From an uncultured Bacteroidota bacterium (GTDB taxonomy: Bacteria > Bacteroidota > Bacteroidia > Flavobacteriales_D > Crocinitomicaceae): DNA of 64,000 bases. Positions 28,775 to 38,126 of the stretch are shown here, one piece after another. The position numbers and the translations under genes were made by a program. The notes under the pieces are model-generated. The model was not told where the DNA came from, made no database searches, and worked only from the letters and a program-made list of their open reading frames with translations. Location of the stretch: the NCBI GenBank assembly GCA_937899625.1, contig CALCCB010000127.1, positions 1-64,000 of the forward strand, written 5' to 3'. The first letter of the stretch is position 1, and every line of letters begins with the position of its first letter.

Positions 28775-30496
28775 TTAAAAGGAAGGACAGGAAACTGTTC
28801 GGAAAGAAACCATAGAAATATTAGCTTCTTTCGGGTACTTTACGGTATAACCGATCATATAACTCTTCGTTTCTCCAGGTTGAAGAGTGTATTTCCAGTT
28901 CACCTCGCCAGTCTCAGGATCCGATGTAACACCACTTAATTCATCGATTGTAACAGTAATTTCACTATTCTTTGAAATCGGAACTTGATCGAAAATATCA
29001 ATGGTGACTGGTACCTCTCTGTTGTTTCTTATGGCGATCTCATATAGGTAGGAGTCTTTTTTACTTCCTCCGATCACTTTTTTCGTAGACATTTCTTTTT
29101 TCAGCTTGCGCATGACAGTTACTTTGGAATCTCTACCGAATGATAAAGAAAGTGTATCTGAAATATTTCGGGTATCAATTTCCGACATTCCTACATACGC
29201 TCCACCGAAATATACTTTTGTCGGTCCTGGGATCAATTCAAGTTCTTGCCATCCAACGATGTGCGCAAGAAGAAATGCCGCATTATCCATCTTCGGCACT
29301 GAGATATGGCTAAAGGAAGCTTCAAGATCCATTTCTTTCACATCGACCATATATGGTTTTGAATCAGAAGGACAATTGAATTTGTCTTTGATCTGGTATT
29401 CTGCAGTGAGTTCGGAAATCTCTATTTGTCTCATGGCAACTCCATTCGCTGTCTGACGAGAGATGATCTCATTCTTGAACATTTCAAGTTTCTCAGAAGT
29501 TTTGTCTTTGTCAAGAATGTAATTATCGTAAACTCGCTGATTGGCAGCACTTAGATTGTTTTCGGCTTCCATTCGGTAATCCTGTTGTATTACCTGAGGG
29601 GCGTAATAGGCTTTTTTTGAATATGATTTTGAATTGTAATAATTCAGAAACCATGGAGATAAAACAGGATGTGAGGCAGAAAGTCTCGGATCACCTGTTG
29701 AAAGTGTTAAATCGATATTTTCCCAGTTATTTCCGGTGTTGTTGTAGACCTGTGCTTTATATTTTAAGTTCACTTTGGAATTGATATCCTTCGCAGAAAG
29801 GTCATATAGCGCTGCCCAACCGCAATCTGAAACAAGGTATTTCAAGGTGCTATTGAAGGTAACGCTCTCATCCGCATCGAGAAGAACGATCACCTGATTG
29901 CTCCTTTGGTTTTCATTGTAATTCAGCTCAACAAGTTGGTATCTGGTAGTTTCGATCAGCTCATTCACTCTGATCTGATCTTTTCGGATCTTTGACATTT
30001 TTGTGTTGATCTCGAGAGTTCGAGTTCTGTAAAAGTCAGCCGCTTCTTTGATCTGAGCGACAGTTAAATTCTGGTTTTGACCACCCAACTTTTTATTCGC
30101 GTTGAGCAATTCAAGCTCTGTCTGATAAGCACTTAATTGGTCGTTATTGGATTGATTTCTATCCTTTAATGATTCAAGGGAATCCTTCAATATTGCAATT
30201 CTCGGATTGAATTGTTCTGCTGCGAAAAAATCCATTTCCGTAGAGACACTCACCAATCTGAAATTTCCATCTCCTTTAAATTGTATCGATTGCGGGTCAG
30301 CAAAAGCTGATATCCCAGGGAAGATCAATTTATTTCTCCCTTTGTGGATCTGCACCTTTTGTTCGTGTTCGATTTCACCGGAAGTGAGGAAAAGTTTTAC
30401 TCGTTTTATCGGTGAACTGATCGTTTGATTTTGTGGTTTTTGCGCAATTGTGAATAGACTCACACAAAAAAAGAGGATGAAGGATGTTGATCTCAT
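28775..30496 (-). CDS. DUF4139/DUF4140 (MuiA-like) secreted protein
   Basis: A 573-residue exported protein (signal peptide ending FTIAQ). An N-terminal DUF4140-like domain (about 30-125: RVKLFLTSGEIEHEQKVQIHKGRNKLIF) leads to a coiled-coil-like helical stretch (about 100-200). The DUF4139 domain (about 210-570) includes LVSDCGWAALYDLSAKDI, LSTGDPRLSASHPVLSPWFL and WKYTLQPGETKSYMIGYTVKYPK. The family is named after a mucoidy inhibitor homologue; the molecular role is not known. It lies downstream of the carotenoid desaturase on the same strand, about 95 bases apart. Confidence 0.85.
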   Translation of the reverse strand: MRSTSFILFFCVSLFTIAQKPQNQTISSPIKRVKLFLTSGEIEHEQKVQIHKGRNKLIFPGISAFADPQSIQFKGDGNFRLVSVSTEMDFFAAEQFNPRIAILKDSLESLKDRNQSNNDQLSAYQTELELLNANKKLGGQNQNLTVAQIKEAADFYRTRTLEINTKMSKIRKDQIRVNELIETTRYQLVELNYNENQRSNQVIVLLDADESVTFNSTLKYLVSDCGWAALYDLSAKDINSKVNLKYKAQVYNNTGNNWENIDLTLSTGDPRLSASHPVLSPWFLNYYNSKSYSKKAYYAPQVIQQDYRMEAENNLSAANQRVYDNYILDKDKTSEKLEMFKNEIISRQTANGVAMRQIEISELTAEYQIKDKFNCPSDSKPYMVDVKEMDLEASFSHISVPKMDNAAFLLAHIVGWQELELIPGPTKVYFGGAYVGMSEIDTRNISDTLSLSFGRDSKVTVMRKLKKEMSTKKVIGGSKKDSYLYEIAIRNNREVPVTIDIFDQVPISKNSEITVTIDELSGVTSDPETGEVNWKYTLQPGETKSYMIGYTVKYPKEANISMVSFRTVSCPSF

Positions 30497-30591
30497 AATT
30501 TAATTTTTCAAGGATACACCCTTAAAACAAGGTGGTTCATTAAAAGGTTACAACCATTAAAAAATCTCAATGATTTTTATTGGTTAGATTT

Positions 30592-32067
30592 TCAGCTGGA
30601 TATTTTTTGATCCTTTAAAGCAATCTTAGCTGCAATTTTTGCAGACAAAAGGCACAGTGGAATTCCGCCACCGGGATGAACACTTCCTCCAACAAAATAG
30701 AGGCCTTTAACTTTTGAGAAATTTGGATGCCTGAAAAATGCAGCCATTCGATCATTTGAGCTTGCTCCATATAAAGCGCCTCCGTAACTGGAAGTGCGTT
30801 GTTCAATCCGAACCGGATCAAGGTAATCTTCTTCCTCAATGAGGGCTTCGATATCTGTTTTTAAATTGTTTGACAGCTTCTTGATAACATTTGAACGGAT
30901 CTCTTTTCTGATCTTTTCCCAATCTTGTCCCCGATTGGAAGGAACGTTTACCATTACGAACCAGTTCTCTGAATTTTCGGGCGCATCTTCCTTTACGATC
31001 TTTGAGCTGACATGAATGTATATTGTTGGATCATCAATTACTTCCTTGCCCTCAAAGATCATTTGAAACTCTTCCTTGTATCGATCGGAGAAAAAGATGT
31101 TGTGGAGATCAAGTTGATCAAATTTCTTTCGGATTCCCCAGTAAAAGATCATTGCAGAACTTGAAGGTTCCTGAGACATTACTCTTTTGGGAGGGGTGAC
31201 AGTTTTTACAAGATGCTTATAGGCCGGACGAATGTCTGCATTGCAAAAGATAGTGTCAGCCAAATGTGAATCAGTGTCGGTTTTTATACCAGTCACCTTA
31301 TTTTGCTCAACAATGATTTCTCTCACTGTAGAGTTGAGATGGAAGACAATTCCTTTCCTTTTGGCCAATTCAACCAGAGAGGTTGTAATAGAATGCATGC
31401 CTTTTTTAGGGAAGAATGTACCTATTCCGAATTCCAAATGAGGAATAATATTCAATATTCCCGGAGCTCTGTAGGGGTCTGATCCATTGTAAGTGGCATA
31501 ACGATCAAAGATCTGCACTAACTTTGGGTGATTGAGATGTCTCTCATTTTCACGATGCATAGTGCTGAATATGCCCAAACCTGGAATGGCCAGTATCGCC
31601 TTCAAAATAGCTGGATCAAGATAAGAGGATACTTTATGCAATGATCGTTCAAGAAAAACCTGATGAGTTTTAGAATAGATGAACTCGCTTCGGTCAAGAT
31701 GATTTTTTAGTGGAGTAGGGTCGACCTTCAAAACACTTTCCACCGTTTCACCGAGTACATCTTTGTCTGCTGAAAAGGGCAGAAATAAGCCATCATTGAA
31801 AAAGTAATGACACGTCGTGTTGCACTTGACATATTCGAAATGATCACTGGCATCCTCACCAGAGATTCGAAATAGCTCTTCTACAAAATGAGGCATTGTG
31901 AACAGTGACGGACCGGTATCGAATCGATAATCTCCCATTTGGAGTAAACCAAGTTTACCACCCGGCATAGCATTTTGTTCAAAGACCTCAACATCGTAAC
32001 CAGCCGCTTTTAGGCGTAAAGCAGAAGCTAAGCCTCCAATACCAGAACCAACAACAATTGCTTTCAT
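30592..32067 (-). CDS. CrtI-family carotenoid desaturase, probably CrtD-like
   Basis: A 491-residue FAD enzyme. The N-terminus MKAIVVGSGIGGLASALRL is the dinucleotide-binding motif, followed by GGKLGLL and FDTGPSLFTMPHFVEELF. The C-terminus FVGGSVHPGGGIPLCLLSAKIAA is the carotenoid desaturase signature. The middle sequence RYATYNGSDPYRAPGILNIIPHLE fits the hydroxycarotenoid 3,4-desaturase (CrtD) branch better than phytoene desaturase (from memory, not a search). No crtB or other carotenoid genes are in the window. The frame runs to 32208, but the ATG at 32067 is the natural start. Confidence 0.8.
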   Translation of the reverse strand: MKAIVVGSGIGGLASALRLKAAGYDVEVFEQNAMPGGKLGLLQMGDYRFDTGPSLFTMPHFVEELFRISGEDASDHFEYVKCNTTCHYFFNDGLFLPFSADKDVLGETVESVLKVDPTPLKNHLDRSEFIYSKTHQVFLERSLHKVSSYLDPAILKAILAIPGLGIFSTMHRENERHLNHPKLVQIFDRYATYNGSDPYRAPGILNIIPHLEFGIGTFFPKKGMHSITTSLVELAKRKGIVFHLNSTVREIIVEQNKVTGIKTDTDSHLADTIFCNADIRPAYKHLVKTVTPPKRVMSQEPSSSAMIFYWGIRKKFDQLDLHNIFFSDRYKEEFQMIFEGKEVIDDPTIYIHVSSKIVKEDAPENSENWFVMVNVPSNRGQDWEKIRKEIRSNVIKKLSNNLKTDIEALIEEEDYLDPVRIEQRTSSYGGALYGASSNDRMAAFFRHPNFSKVKGLYFVGGSVHPGGGIPLCLLSAKIAAKIALKDQKISS

Positions 32068-32133
32068 AGTGAGATCTACAACAATATTAAAAAAACAAGT
32101 CGGGCAATTGTTTAGATTAGTAAAAAAAAGCGA

Positions 32134-32541
32134 ATGGGAAAAGCTGTCGGGATAGGAGGGATCTTTATGAAATTTAAGGATCCATCGAGAATGAACAAAT
32201 GGTATCAAGAAGTTTTAGGCTTAGAACCCAATGATTATGGAGTTCTTTTCAGTTTCAACGGGAACTCAAATGAAAAGGCATATCTCCAACTCGGCACATT
32301 TGATCAATCATCGGGTTATTTTGGTTCTCCTCAACAGCAATACATGATCAATTTCAGGGTGGATGATCTTGTTTCTCTTTGTATGAAAATGAAAGAGATG
32401 AACGTAGAGTTCGTTGATGAAATTGAGGAATTCAGTTACGGTAAATTTCTTCACATCAATGACCCCGAAGGGAACCGAATAGAACTATGGGAGCCGCTAG
32501 GCGAATCGTTCGAACAGGAAAATTGCAATGAAATGAAATAG
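32134..32541 (+). CDS. VOC-family (glyoxalase/bleomycin-resistance fold) protein
   Basis: A 135-residue protein with one VOC module: FMKFKDPSRMNKWYQEVLGLEP at the N-terminus and FLHINDPEGNRIELWEP near the C-terminus, where the Glu before LWEP is a common metal ligand. These small proteins bind metals and act as isomerases, dioxygenases or resistance proteins; no substrate can be named. It is divergent from the carotenoid desaturase with 66 bases between the starts and convergent with the next gene. Confidence 0.82.
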   Translation: MGKAVGIGGIFMKFKDPSRMNKWYQEVLGLEPNDYGVLFSFNGNSNEKAYLQLGTFDQSSGYFGSPQQQYMINFRVDDLVSLCMKMKEMNVEFVDEIEEFSYGKFLHINDPEGNRIELWEPLGESFEQENCNEMK

Positions 32542-32542
32542 A

Positions 32543-32908
32543 CTATTTCAGATTACTGAAAAGTCGCTCAAGATTCGGGTTTTTTGCAAGACCATCAGCA
32601 CCTACAAAAAGTACTGACTTACATCGATTTCTTTCAAGCCACAGATCCAAATTTGATTTAGCTACCTGAAGTGTCCCGTTAATGTCAATATTATGTACTG
32701 GTTTCTGATTCCTGTCGAATGAAGATTTAATCTCATCGATCTCTTTAAGAACCTGCTGATTTTCATTGAAGATCACCATGCCGTCGATTCCAGCATCTTC
32801 ATTATCTGTGTCATAATCTGAAAATTCAAGATGATGGTTTTCCAGATAAGGAACGATGAATTTACCAAACTGGCTACCTATTCGTAAATGAATTTTTTTG
32901 ATCTTCAT
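32543..32908 (-). CDS. Protein of unknown function
   Basis: A 121-residue soluble protein that I do not recognise. It starts KIKKIHLRIGSQFGKFIVPYL and has a mixed alpha/beta look with acidic middle sections (DYDTDNEDAGIDG) and a hydrophobic strand near the C-terminus (KSVLFVGADGLA). No signal peptide or membrane segment is seen. It ends one base from the convergent VOC gene and lies 77 bases downstream of the arginine decarboxylase gene on the same strand. Confidence 0.6.
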   Translation of the reverse strand: MKIKKIHLRIGSQFGKFIVPYLENHHLEFSDYDTDNEDAGIDGMVIFNENQQVLKEIDEIKSSFDRNQKPVHNIDINGTLQVAKSNLDLWLERNRCKSVLFVGADGLAKNPNLERLFSNLK

Positions 32909-32985
32909 ATTTCTTGAGGGCCCCTTGATTCTTCAGGGGTGTGCAAAATTAACATTTTAGTTTTTTTAGCGAAGATTTTTTTCAA

Positions 32986-34377
32986 TTAATAACCTAAAAT
33001 TTTCATGAAATCCATAGCTGTTTGCTCGTCGCTGAAAAGTTCTGTCTTAAGTTTCCCATTCTCATCTCTTTTAATGAGGACATGTTTTGGTTCGGGGATC
33101 AGACAATGTTTAAGGCCACCAAATCCTCCAATGGTTTCCTGGTATGCACCGGTATTGAAAAATCCGATATACAGTGTTTTATTTCGATCGAATTTTGGCA
33201 AGTAGATCGCGTTGGAGTGCTGTTCCGAGTTATAATAGTCATCAGAGTCACATGTCAATCCACCAAGAAGGACACGCTCATAGTCTTCATTCCAACGGTT
33301 GATTGGTAACATGATGAATCGTTGATTGATTGCCCAGGTATCAGGTAGATTGGTCATGAAGGATGAATCGATCATGTTCCATTTCTCTCTGTCATTCTGC
33401 TGCTTCTGGTGCAAAACACTAAAGATGGCTCCTCCTGATTCACCAACAGTGAATGAACCAAATTCTGTAAAAATGTTTGGTTCAGGAATATCATCGTCCG
33501 TACATACCCTTTTCACCTGAGTAAGGATTTCTCTCACCATGTAAGCGTAATCAAAATCGAAAGCAAGAGACTTTTTAATAGGGAATCCACCGCCAATGTT
33601 CAATGAGTCAAGTTCAGGACAGATCTTCTTAAGATCACTATAAACTTTAAGGCACTTGGTTAATTCGTTCCAGTAATAAGCCGTATCGTTGATTCCCGTA
33701 TTGATGAAGAAATGAAGCATTTTGATCTCAACACGTGGGTTTTCCTTTACGATCGCTTTGTAAAAAGGAACGATTTCACGATAACGGATTCCCAATCGGG
33801 AGGTATAGAATTCGAATTTTGGTTCTTCTTCAGATGCAATCCTGATCCCGATCTTGATCGGAACTTCCGTTTTAGCAAGTATTTCTTGAAGTTCAGCCGT
33901 ATTGTCAACAACAGGAATTACCTGAAGTTTTTGCTCATTGATAAGCGTAGCAATATTTTCAATGTACTGAGGGGTTTTGTAACCATTACAGATCACATAC
34001 TTTCCATCAGTTAATTTTCCTTTTTCATATAGGTTTCTTACAATATCGATATCAAAAGCTGAAGAGGTCTCAATATGAACATCGTTCTTCAATACTTCAT
34101 CCATTACAAAAGAGAAGTGATTACTTTTTGTACAGTAGGAATAATAGTAATTCCCGGCATATCCAAGGTTGTTCATGGCTTCTCTGAACCACCCTTTTGC
34201 CCGTTGTATGTTGTTTGAGATCTGGGGTAAGTAATTGAATTTTAAAGGAGTGCCGTAATCTTCGATCAATCGCATCAGATCGATACCATGGAAGAACAAT
34301 TTATCTTCTCTCAGATGGAATTCGTTCTGGGGAAAATCAAATGTTTGGTCGATCAAATCAATATACTTCGTTCTCAT
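32986..34377 (-). CDS. Arginine decarboxylase, alanine-racemase fold (Bacteroidota type)
   Basis: A 463-residue PLP enzyme of fold type III. The PLP Lys is probably in YYYSYCTKSNHFSFV; the PLP-phosphate loop GGGFPIKKS and the C-terminal sheet domain with FFNTGAYQETIGGFGGLKHCLIP (substrate Tyr/Cys region) fit the decarboxylase family. The N-terminal sequence and length match proteins called arginine decarboxylase in Bacteroidota, which make agmatine for polyamine synthesis. No agmatine-processing gene is nearby, and ornithine or another basic amino acid remains possible. Confidence 0.8.
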   Translation of the reverse strand: MRTKYIDLIDQTFDFPQNEFHLREDKLFFHGIDLMRLIEDYGTPLKFNYLPQISNNIQRAKGWFREAMNNLGYAGNYYYSYCTKSNHFSFVMDEVLKNDVHIETSSAFDIDIVRNLYEKGKLTDGKYVICNGYKTPQYIENIATLINEQKLQVIPVVDNTAELQEILAKTEVPIKIGIRIASEEEPKFEFYTSRLGIRYREIVPFYKAIVKENPRVEIKMLHFFINTGINDTAYYWNELTKCLKVYSDLKKICPELDSLNIGGGFPIKKSLAFDFDYAYMVREILTQVKRVCTDDDIPEPNIFTEFGSFTVGESGGAIFSVLHQKQQNDREKWNMIDSSFMTNLPDTWAINQRFIMLPINRWNEDYERVLLGGLTCDSDDYYNSEQHSNAIYLPKFDRNKTLYIGFFNTGAYQETIGGFGGLKHCLIPEPKHVLIKRDENGKLKTELFSDEQTAMDFMKILGY

Positions 34378-34422
34378 TTCATACTATAAGGAATGCCGTA
34401 TCCCATTTAAGGCCTGATAATA

Positions 34423-34773
34423 TTATAAGATCTCGTCTATTCTCTCGGTTGGACGAGCTACAACCGCTTTATCTTGGTTTATTACGATAGGCCGCTCAAT
34501 AAGTTTCGGAAAATTGATCATTGCATCGATCCATTCCTCATTTGTGAGGGTCTTACCTTTGAAATTTCCTTTGTAATCAGCTTCATTTTTCCTTAGTAAA
34601 TCCTCAGCTGAAATTCCTAATTTATTAAGTACATCACTCAATTCCTTTTTGGCTAATGGAGAATTCATGTATTCGATCACTTCAAATTGAACTCCTTTAT
34701 CGTTTAGATACTCAAGTGCGCATCTGCTCTTTGAACACCTTGGATTGTGATATATCTTAAGCATATCAGACAT
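34423..34773 (-). CDS. ArsC/Spx-family arsenate-reductase-like protein
   Basis: A small thioredoxin-fold protein of about 117 residues with the active-site Cys in YHNPRCSKSRCALEYL and the ArsC-type Arg in LIERPIVINQDKAVVARP. In ArsC these form the glutathione- or glutaredoxin-linked arsenate reductase site. No other arsenic genes are present, so a redox role other than arsenate reduction is possible. Starts at 34788, 34773 and 34764 are all in frame; the middle one is chosen. Confidence 0.82.
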   Translation of the reverse strand: MSDMLKIYHNPRCSKSRCALEYLNDKGVQFEVIEYMNSPLAKKELSDVLNKLGISAEDLLRKNEADYKGNFKGKTLTNEEWIDAMINFPKLIERPIVINQDKAVVARPTERIDEIL

Positions 34774-34868
34774 CTTTTTAAAAATCACGACAACAAAAAT
34801 AGGGCTTTCTAATAAGTAATCTTAGAAATTACGGCATTTTTAGACTGATATAGATATCCCTCGACCAA

Positions 34869-36113
34869 TTAGCCGATGAGCTGGTTGAATAGAGTAGGAT
34901 CGTCATTCAGATATTGGAAATGGAAATGAAGTCGTTCAAGATTTACCTTGATCTTCTGAAAATCCGTTGCGTTTTTCACTTCAATACCTACAACAGCAGG
35001 TCCACTTTCCCGATTGTTCTTTTTTGAAAACTGGAAGAAGGTGATGTCGTCATTTGGTCCAAGTACATCAGTTACGAAATCCTTTAGTGCTCCTGGACGC
35101 TGAGGAAACTGGATGAGGAAATAGTGTTTTAACCCTTCATAGAAAAGCGATCTTTCTTTGATTTCTTCTGTTCTGGTTATGTCATTGTTGCTTCCGCTAA
35201 CGATGCAAACTGCTGTTTTTCCCTTGATCTGATGACTCAATGAATCGAGTACTGCAATGCTTAAAGCACCTGCCGGCTCAACAACCATTGCTTCTTCGTT
35301 GTACAATTTCAAAATGGTAGAACATACCTTTCCTTCAGGTACAACAAGCATTTCATCCAATGTATTTTTACAAATGGAGAAATTCAGATCTCCTACTCGC
35401 TTGACAGCTGCACCATCTACAAATTTGTCAATGTTGTCCAAAGTGACAATTTTGCCTTTCTCAAGAGATCTTTTCATGGATGGTGCTCCCTCTGGTTCTA
35501 CACCAATGATGGTTATTTGTGGACTTAGTGCTTTGAATACAGTGGTAACTCCCGCTGCCAGGCCACCTCCACCCACTGGAAGTATCAAAAAGTCAATAGG
35601 TTCCTTGATCTGATCGATTATTTCCAGGCCGATTGTTCCTTGTCCGGCTATCACTTTTTGGTCGTCAAAAGGATGAACGAAAACACAATTATGAAGTGAA
35701 CAATATTCCTGTGCTTTGGCAAAGGCGTCATCAAAGGTGTCTCCGGTAAGAACTATTTCAATTTTGTCTTTTCCAAAAAGCTCGACTTGTTTGATTTTTT
35801 GCTTAGGGGTTGTGGCGGGCATGAAAATAACCCCTTCGATATTTAGTAAATTACAAGAATAGGCTACTCCCTGTGCATGATTACCTGCGCTTGCACAAAC
35901 GATCTTTCTGTTTCTCTCATTCTTATCCAGAGAGCTGATCTTATTATATGCTCCTCGGATCTTATATGAACGTACTGTTTGCAGATCCTCTCTTTTCAGG
36001 TAGATGGTCGCTTGATGCTGTTCAGAAAGATTCATGCTCAGATTACAGGGAGTTTCATTTACCACTCCCTTAAGTCTTAACCTGGCTTCTTGTATTTCTT
36101 TTAAAAAGTCCAT
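34869..36113 (-). CDS. ilvA: Threonine dehydratase (threonine deaminase)
   Basis: Converts threonine to 2-oxobutanoate, the first step to isoleucine. The PLP Lys lies in RSYKIRGAYNKI after LKREDLQTV, the PLP-phosphate loop is PVGGGGLAAGV, and SGSNNDITR marks the end of the catalytic part. A C-terminal ACT-like regulatory domain (about 325-414: HYFLIQFPQRPGALKDF) is single, so the protein is shorter (414) than the enterobacterial form with two. It is last in the ilvE-D-B-N-C-A operon, eight bases after ilvC, and should be under the leader attenuator before ilvE. Confidence 0.92.
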   Translation of the reverse strand: MDFLKEIQEARLRLKGVVNETPCNLSMNLSEQHQATIYLKREDLQTVRSYKIRGAYNKISSLDKNERNRKIVCASAGNHAQGVAYSCNLLNIEGVIFMPATTPKQKIKQVELFGKDKIEIVLTGDTFDDAFAKAQEYCSLHNCVFVHPFDDQKVIAGQGTIGLEIIDQIKEPIDFLILPVGGGGLAAGVTTVFKALSPQITIIGVEPEGAPSMKRSLEKGKIVTLDNIDKFVDGAAVKRVGDLNFSICKNTLDEMLVVPEGKVCSTILKLYNEEAMVVEPAGALSIAVLDSLSHQIKGKTAVCIVSGSNNDITRTEEIKERSLFYEGLKHYFLIQFPQRPGALKDFVTDVLGPNDDITFFQFSKKNNRESGPAVVGIEVKNATDFQKIKVNLERLHFHFQYLNDDPTLFNQLIG

Positions 36114-36120
36114 CCGTAGG

Positions 36121-37593
36121 TCAATTCAATTTTTTCATATCTGTCATTGCCTCTCGTAAATACGCACCAACGATTTCGATCTCGTGTTCACGGATGTATC
36201 TGTTGACATCGATCAATTCAGAATTATCAACCTGATTGTTATCCGAATAGGACCTACCGATCACATTTGTATCCATTTTCTTCATGAAATCTGCCAGCAA
36301 AGGCTTGCACGCATGATCGAATAGATAACAACCATACTCAGCAGTGTCAGAGATGATCCTATTCATTTCGTACAATTTTTTACGTGCAATCGTATTTGCG
36401 ATCAAAGGTGCTTCATGCAGCGATTCATAGTACGCTGATTCAGCAACAATTCCTGTTGAAGTCATCGTTTCGTAGGCTAACTCGACACCTGCTTTCACGA
36501 ATGCAACCATAAGCGTTCCATGATCAAAGAATTCCTGATCTGAAATTTCTGCAGAAGTGTTTTGTGCTTTCTCAAAGGCGGTCTCGCCGGTCGCTTTTCT
36601 CCATTCAAGCAATTCTTTGTCACCGTTTTTCCAATCTGTCATCATTCGTGAAGAGAACGCTCCACTCATGATATCGTCCATGTGTTTTTTAAACAGAGGT
36701 GTCATGATCAATTTCAATTCATCGGCCAGGTCGTATGCTTTGATCTTCGATGGATTATTCAATCGATCCATCATGTTCGTGATGCCACCATGCTTCAATG
36801 CTTCAGTGATCGCTTCCCAACCGTATTGGATCAATTTGGATGCATATCCCTGATCCATTCCTTTTTCAACCATTTTGTCGAAGCAAAGGATGGACGCAGT
36901 TTGCAATACTCCACAAAGGATGGTTTGTTCACCCATCAAATCAGATTTTACCTCGGCCACAAATGACGAAAGAAGCACTCCTGCTCGATGACCTCCAGTT
37001 GCTGCAGCGTATGCTTTTGCTTGTTCAAGTCCTTTTCCTTCCGGATCATTTTCCGGATGCACAGCGATCAATGTCGGTACACCGAATCCTCTTTTATACT
37101 CCTCGCGAACTTCAGTTCCCGGGCATTTTGGAGCAACCATGATTACTGTAAGATCTTCGCGGATCTTCATTCCTTCTTCAACAATATTGAATCCATGAGA
37201 ATACGAAAGTGTTGCACCTTTTTTCATGAGAGGCACGATCGCATTAACCACTGCTGTATGTTGTTTATCAGGAGTTAAATTCAAAACAAGATCGGCAGAT
37301 GGAATAAGTTCCTGGTACGTTCCGACTGTGAAGCCATTCTCAACGGCATTTTTCCAAGACGCTCTTTTTTCTGAAATGGCATCGGTTCTGAGGGCATAAG
37401 AAATATCAAGACCCGAATCTCTCATGTTCAAACCCTGATTCAATCCCTGAGCGCCACAACCAACGATCACGATCTTCTTTGCTATAAGTTCTTCTACTAC
37501 TCCTCTTTCAAAATGTGATCGATCCAGGAATTCGCACATTGATAATTGTTCGACTTGTTTTCTGAACGGTAATGAATTAAAATAACTTTCCAT
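36121..37593 (-). CDS. ilvC: Ketol-acid reductoisomerase, long class II form
   Basis: Catalyses isomeroreduction of acetolactate or acetohydroxybutanoate with NADPH and Mg2+. The N-terminal nucleotide-binding sequence [20 protein letters not shown] and the metal-site segment [17 protein letters not shown] are clear. At 490 residues with a duplicated knotted C-terminal domain ([21 protein letters not shown]) it is the plant/enterobacterial class II enzyme rather than the common short form of about 330 residues. It follows ilvN by four bases. Confidence 0.95.
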   Translation of the reverse strand: MESYFNSLPFRKQVEQLSMCEFLDRSHFERGVVEELIAKKIVIVGCGAQGLNQGLNMRDSGLDISYALRTDAISEKRASWKNAVENGFTVGTYQELIPSADLVLNLTPDKQHTAVVNAIVPLMKKGATLSYSHGFNIVEEGMKIREDLTVIMVAPKCPGTEVREEYKRGFGVPTLIAVHPENDPEGKGLEQAKAYAAATGGHRAGVLLSSFVAEVKSDLMGEQTILCGVLQTASILCFDKMVEKGMDQGYASKLIQYGWEAITEALKHGGITNMMDRLNNPSKIKAYDLADELKLIMTPLFKKHMDDIMSGAFSSRMMTDWKNGDKELLEWRKATGETAFEKAQNTSAEISDQEFFDHGTLMVAFVKAGVELAYETMTSTGIVAESAYYESLHEAPLIANTIARKKLYEMNRIISDTAEYGCYLFDHACKPLLADFMKKMDTNVIGRSYSDNNQVDNSELIDVNRYIREHEIEIVGAYLREAMTDMKKLN

Positions 37594-37597
37594 GATG

Positions 37598-38116
37598 TTA
37601 TGCTTCTAACTCTTTTAAATAGGTTTCTAATGTTTTCATCGGTTTTGAGATCGCTACTCTTCCTGAGCGCACGAATTCCAAAACTCCATAGGTGTCCAGC
37701 TCATTGAACAGCTCCTGCAGCTCCTCTGGTTGACCTGTTTTTTCAATGATCGTAAATTCTTTGTCTACCGTTAAGATTCGTGCATGATGTTCTCGGACGA
37801 TCTTTTCAGTACTTCCATTTACAAATGATTCCGTGGCGATTTTATAAAGTGCAATCTCCTGATGAACCACTTGATCATCCGAATGAAAGAATGCTTTGAG
37901 TACCTCGACTTGTTTCTCGATCTGTGTAACAACCTTTTTTACTTGATCCAGATCCGTTTTCAGAACGATCGTATATCGATAAACACCTTTTACTTCAGAT
38001 TCAGAAGCTGTGATGCTTTCGATATTCAGGTGTCTTCGAGTGAAAATGATCGTGATGCGGTTTAGGATCCCGATACTGTTTTCTGTAAAGACAGATATGT
38101 TATATACTGTTTCCAT
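37598..38116 (-). CDS. ilvN: Acetolactate synthase small (regulatory) subunit
   Basis: A 172-residue regulatory subunit that binds branched-chain amino acids and activates IlvB. It begins with an ACT domain (about 5-75: [29 protein letters not shown]) and has a second ACT-like part from about 85. It lies between ilvB (10 bases upstream) and ilvC in the operon. Confidence 0.92.
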   Translation of the reverse strand: METVYNISVFTENSIGILNRITIIFTRRHLNIESITASESEVKGVYRYTIVLKTDLDQVKKVVTQIEKQVEVLKAFFHSDDQVVHQEIALYKIATESFVNGSTEKIVREHHARILTVDKEFTIIEKTGQPEELQELFNELDTYGVLEFVRSGRVAISKPMKTLETYLKELEA

Positions 38117-38126
38117 TTTTCTTCAA

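Noticed and set aside
30552-30585. AT-rich imperfect hairpin between the desaturase and DUF4139 genes
   Set aside because: The stem is almost all A-T with an unpaired base and no following T run, so chance is likely in AT-rich spacer DNA.
34774-34868. Terminator after ilvA
   Set aside because: The spacer has T-rich stretches but no convincing GC stem, so the end of the ilv transcript is not located.
36121-37593. Horizontal transfer of ilvC from gammaproteobacteria because of high similarity to the enterobacterial protein
   Set aside because: The class II enzyme is known in Bacteroidota, the gene sits in a full native-looking ilv operon, and base composition does not stand out.
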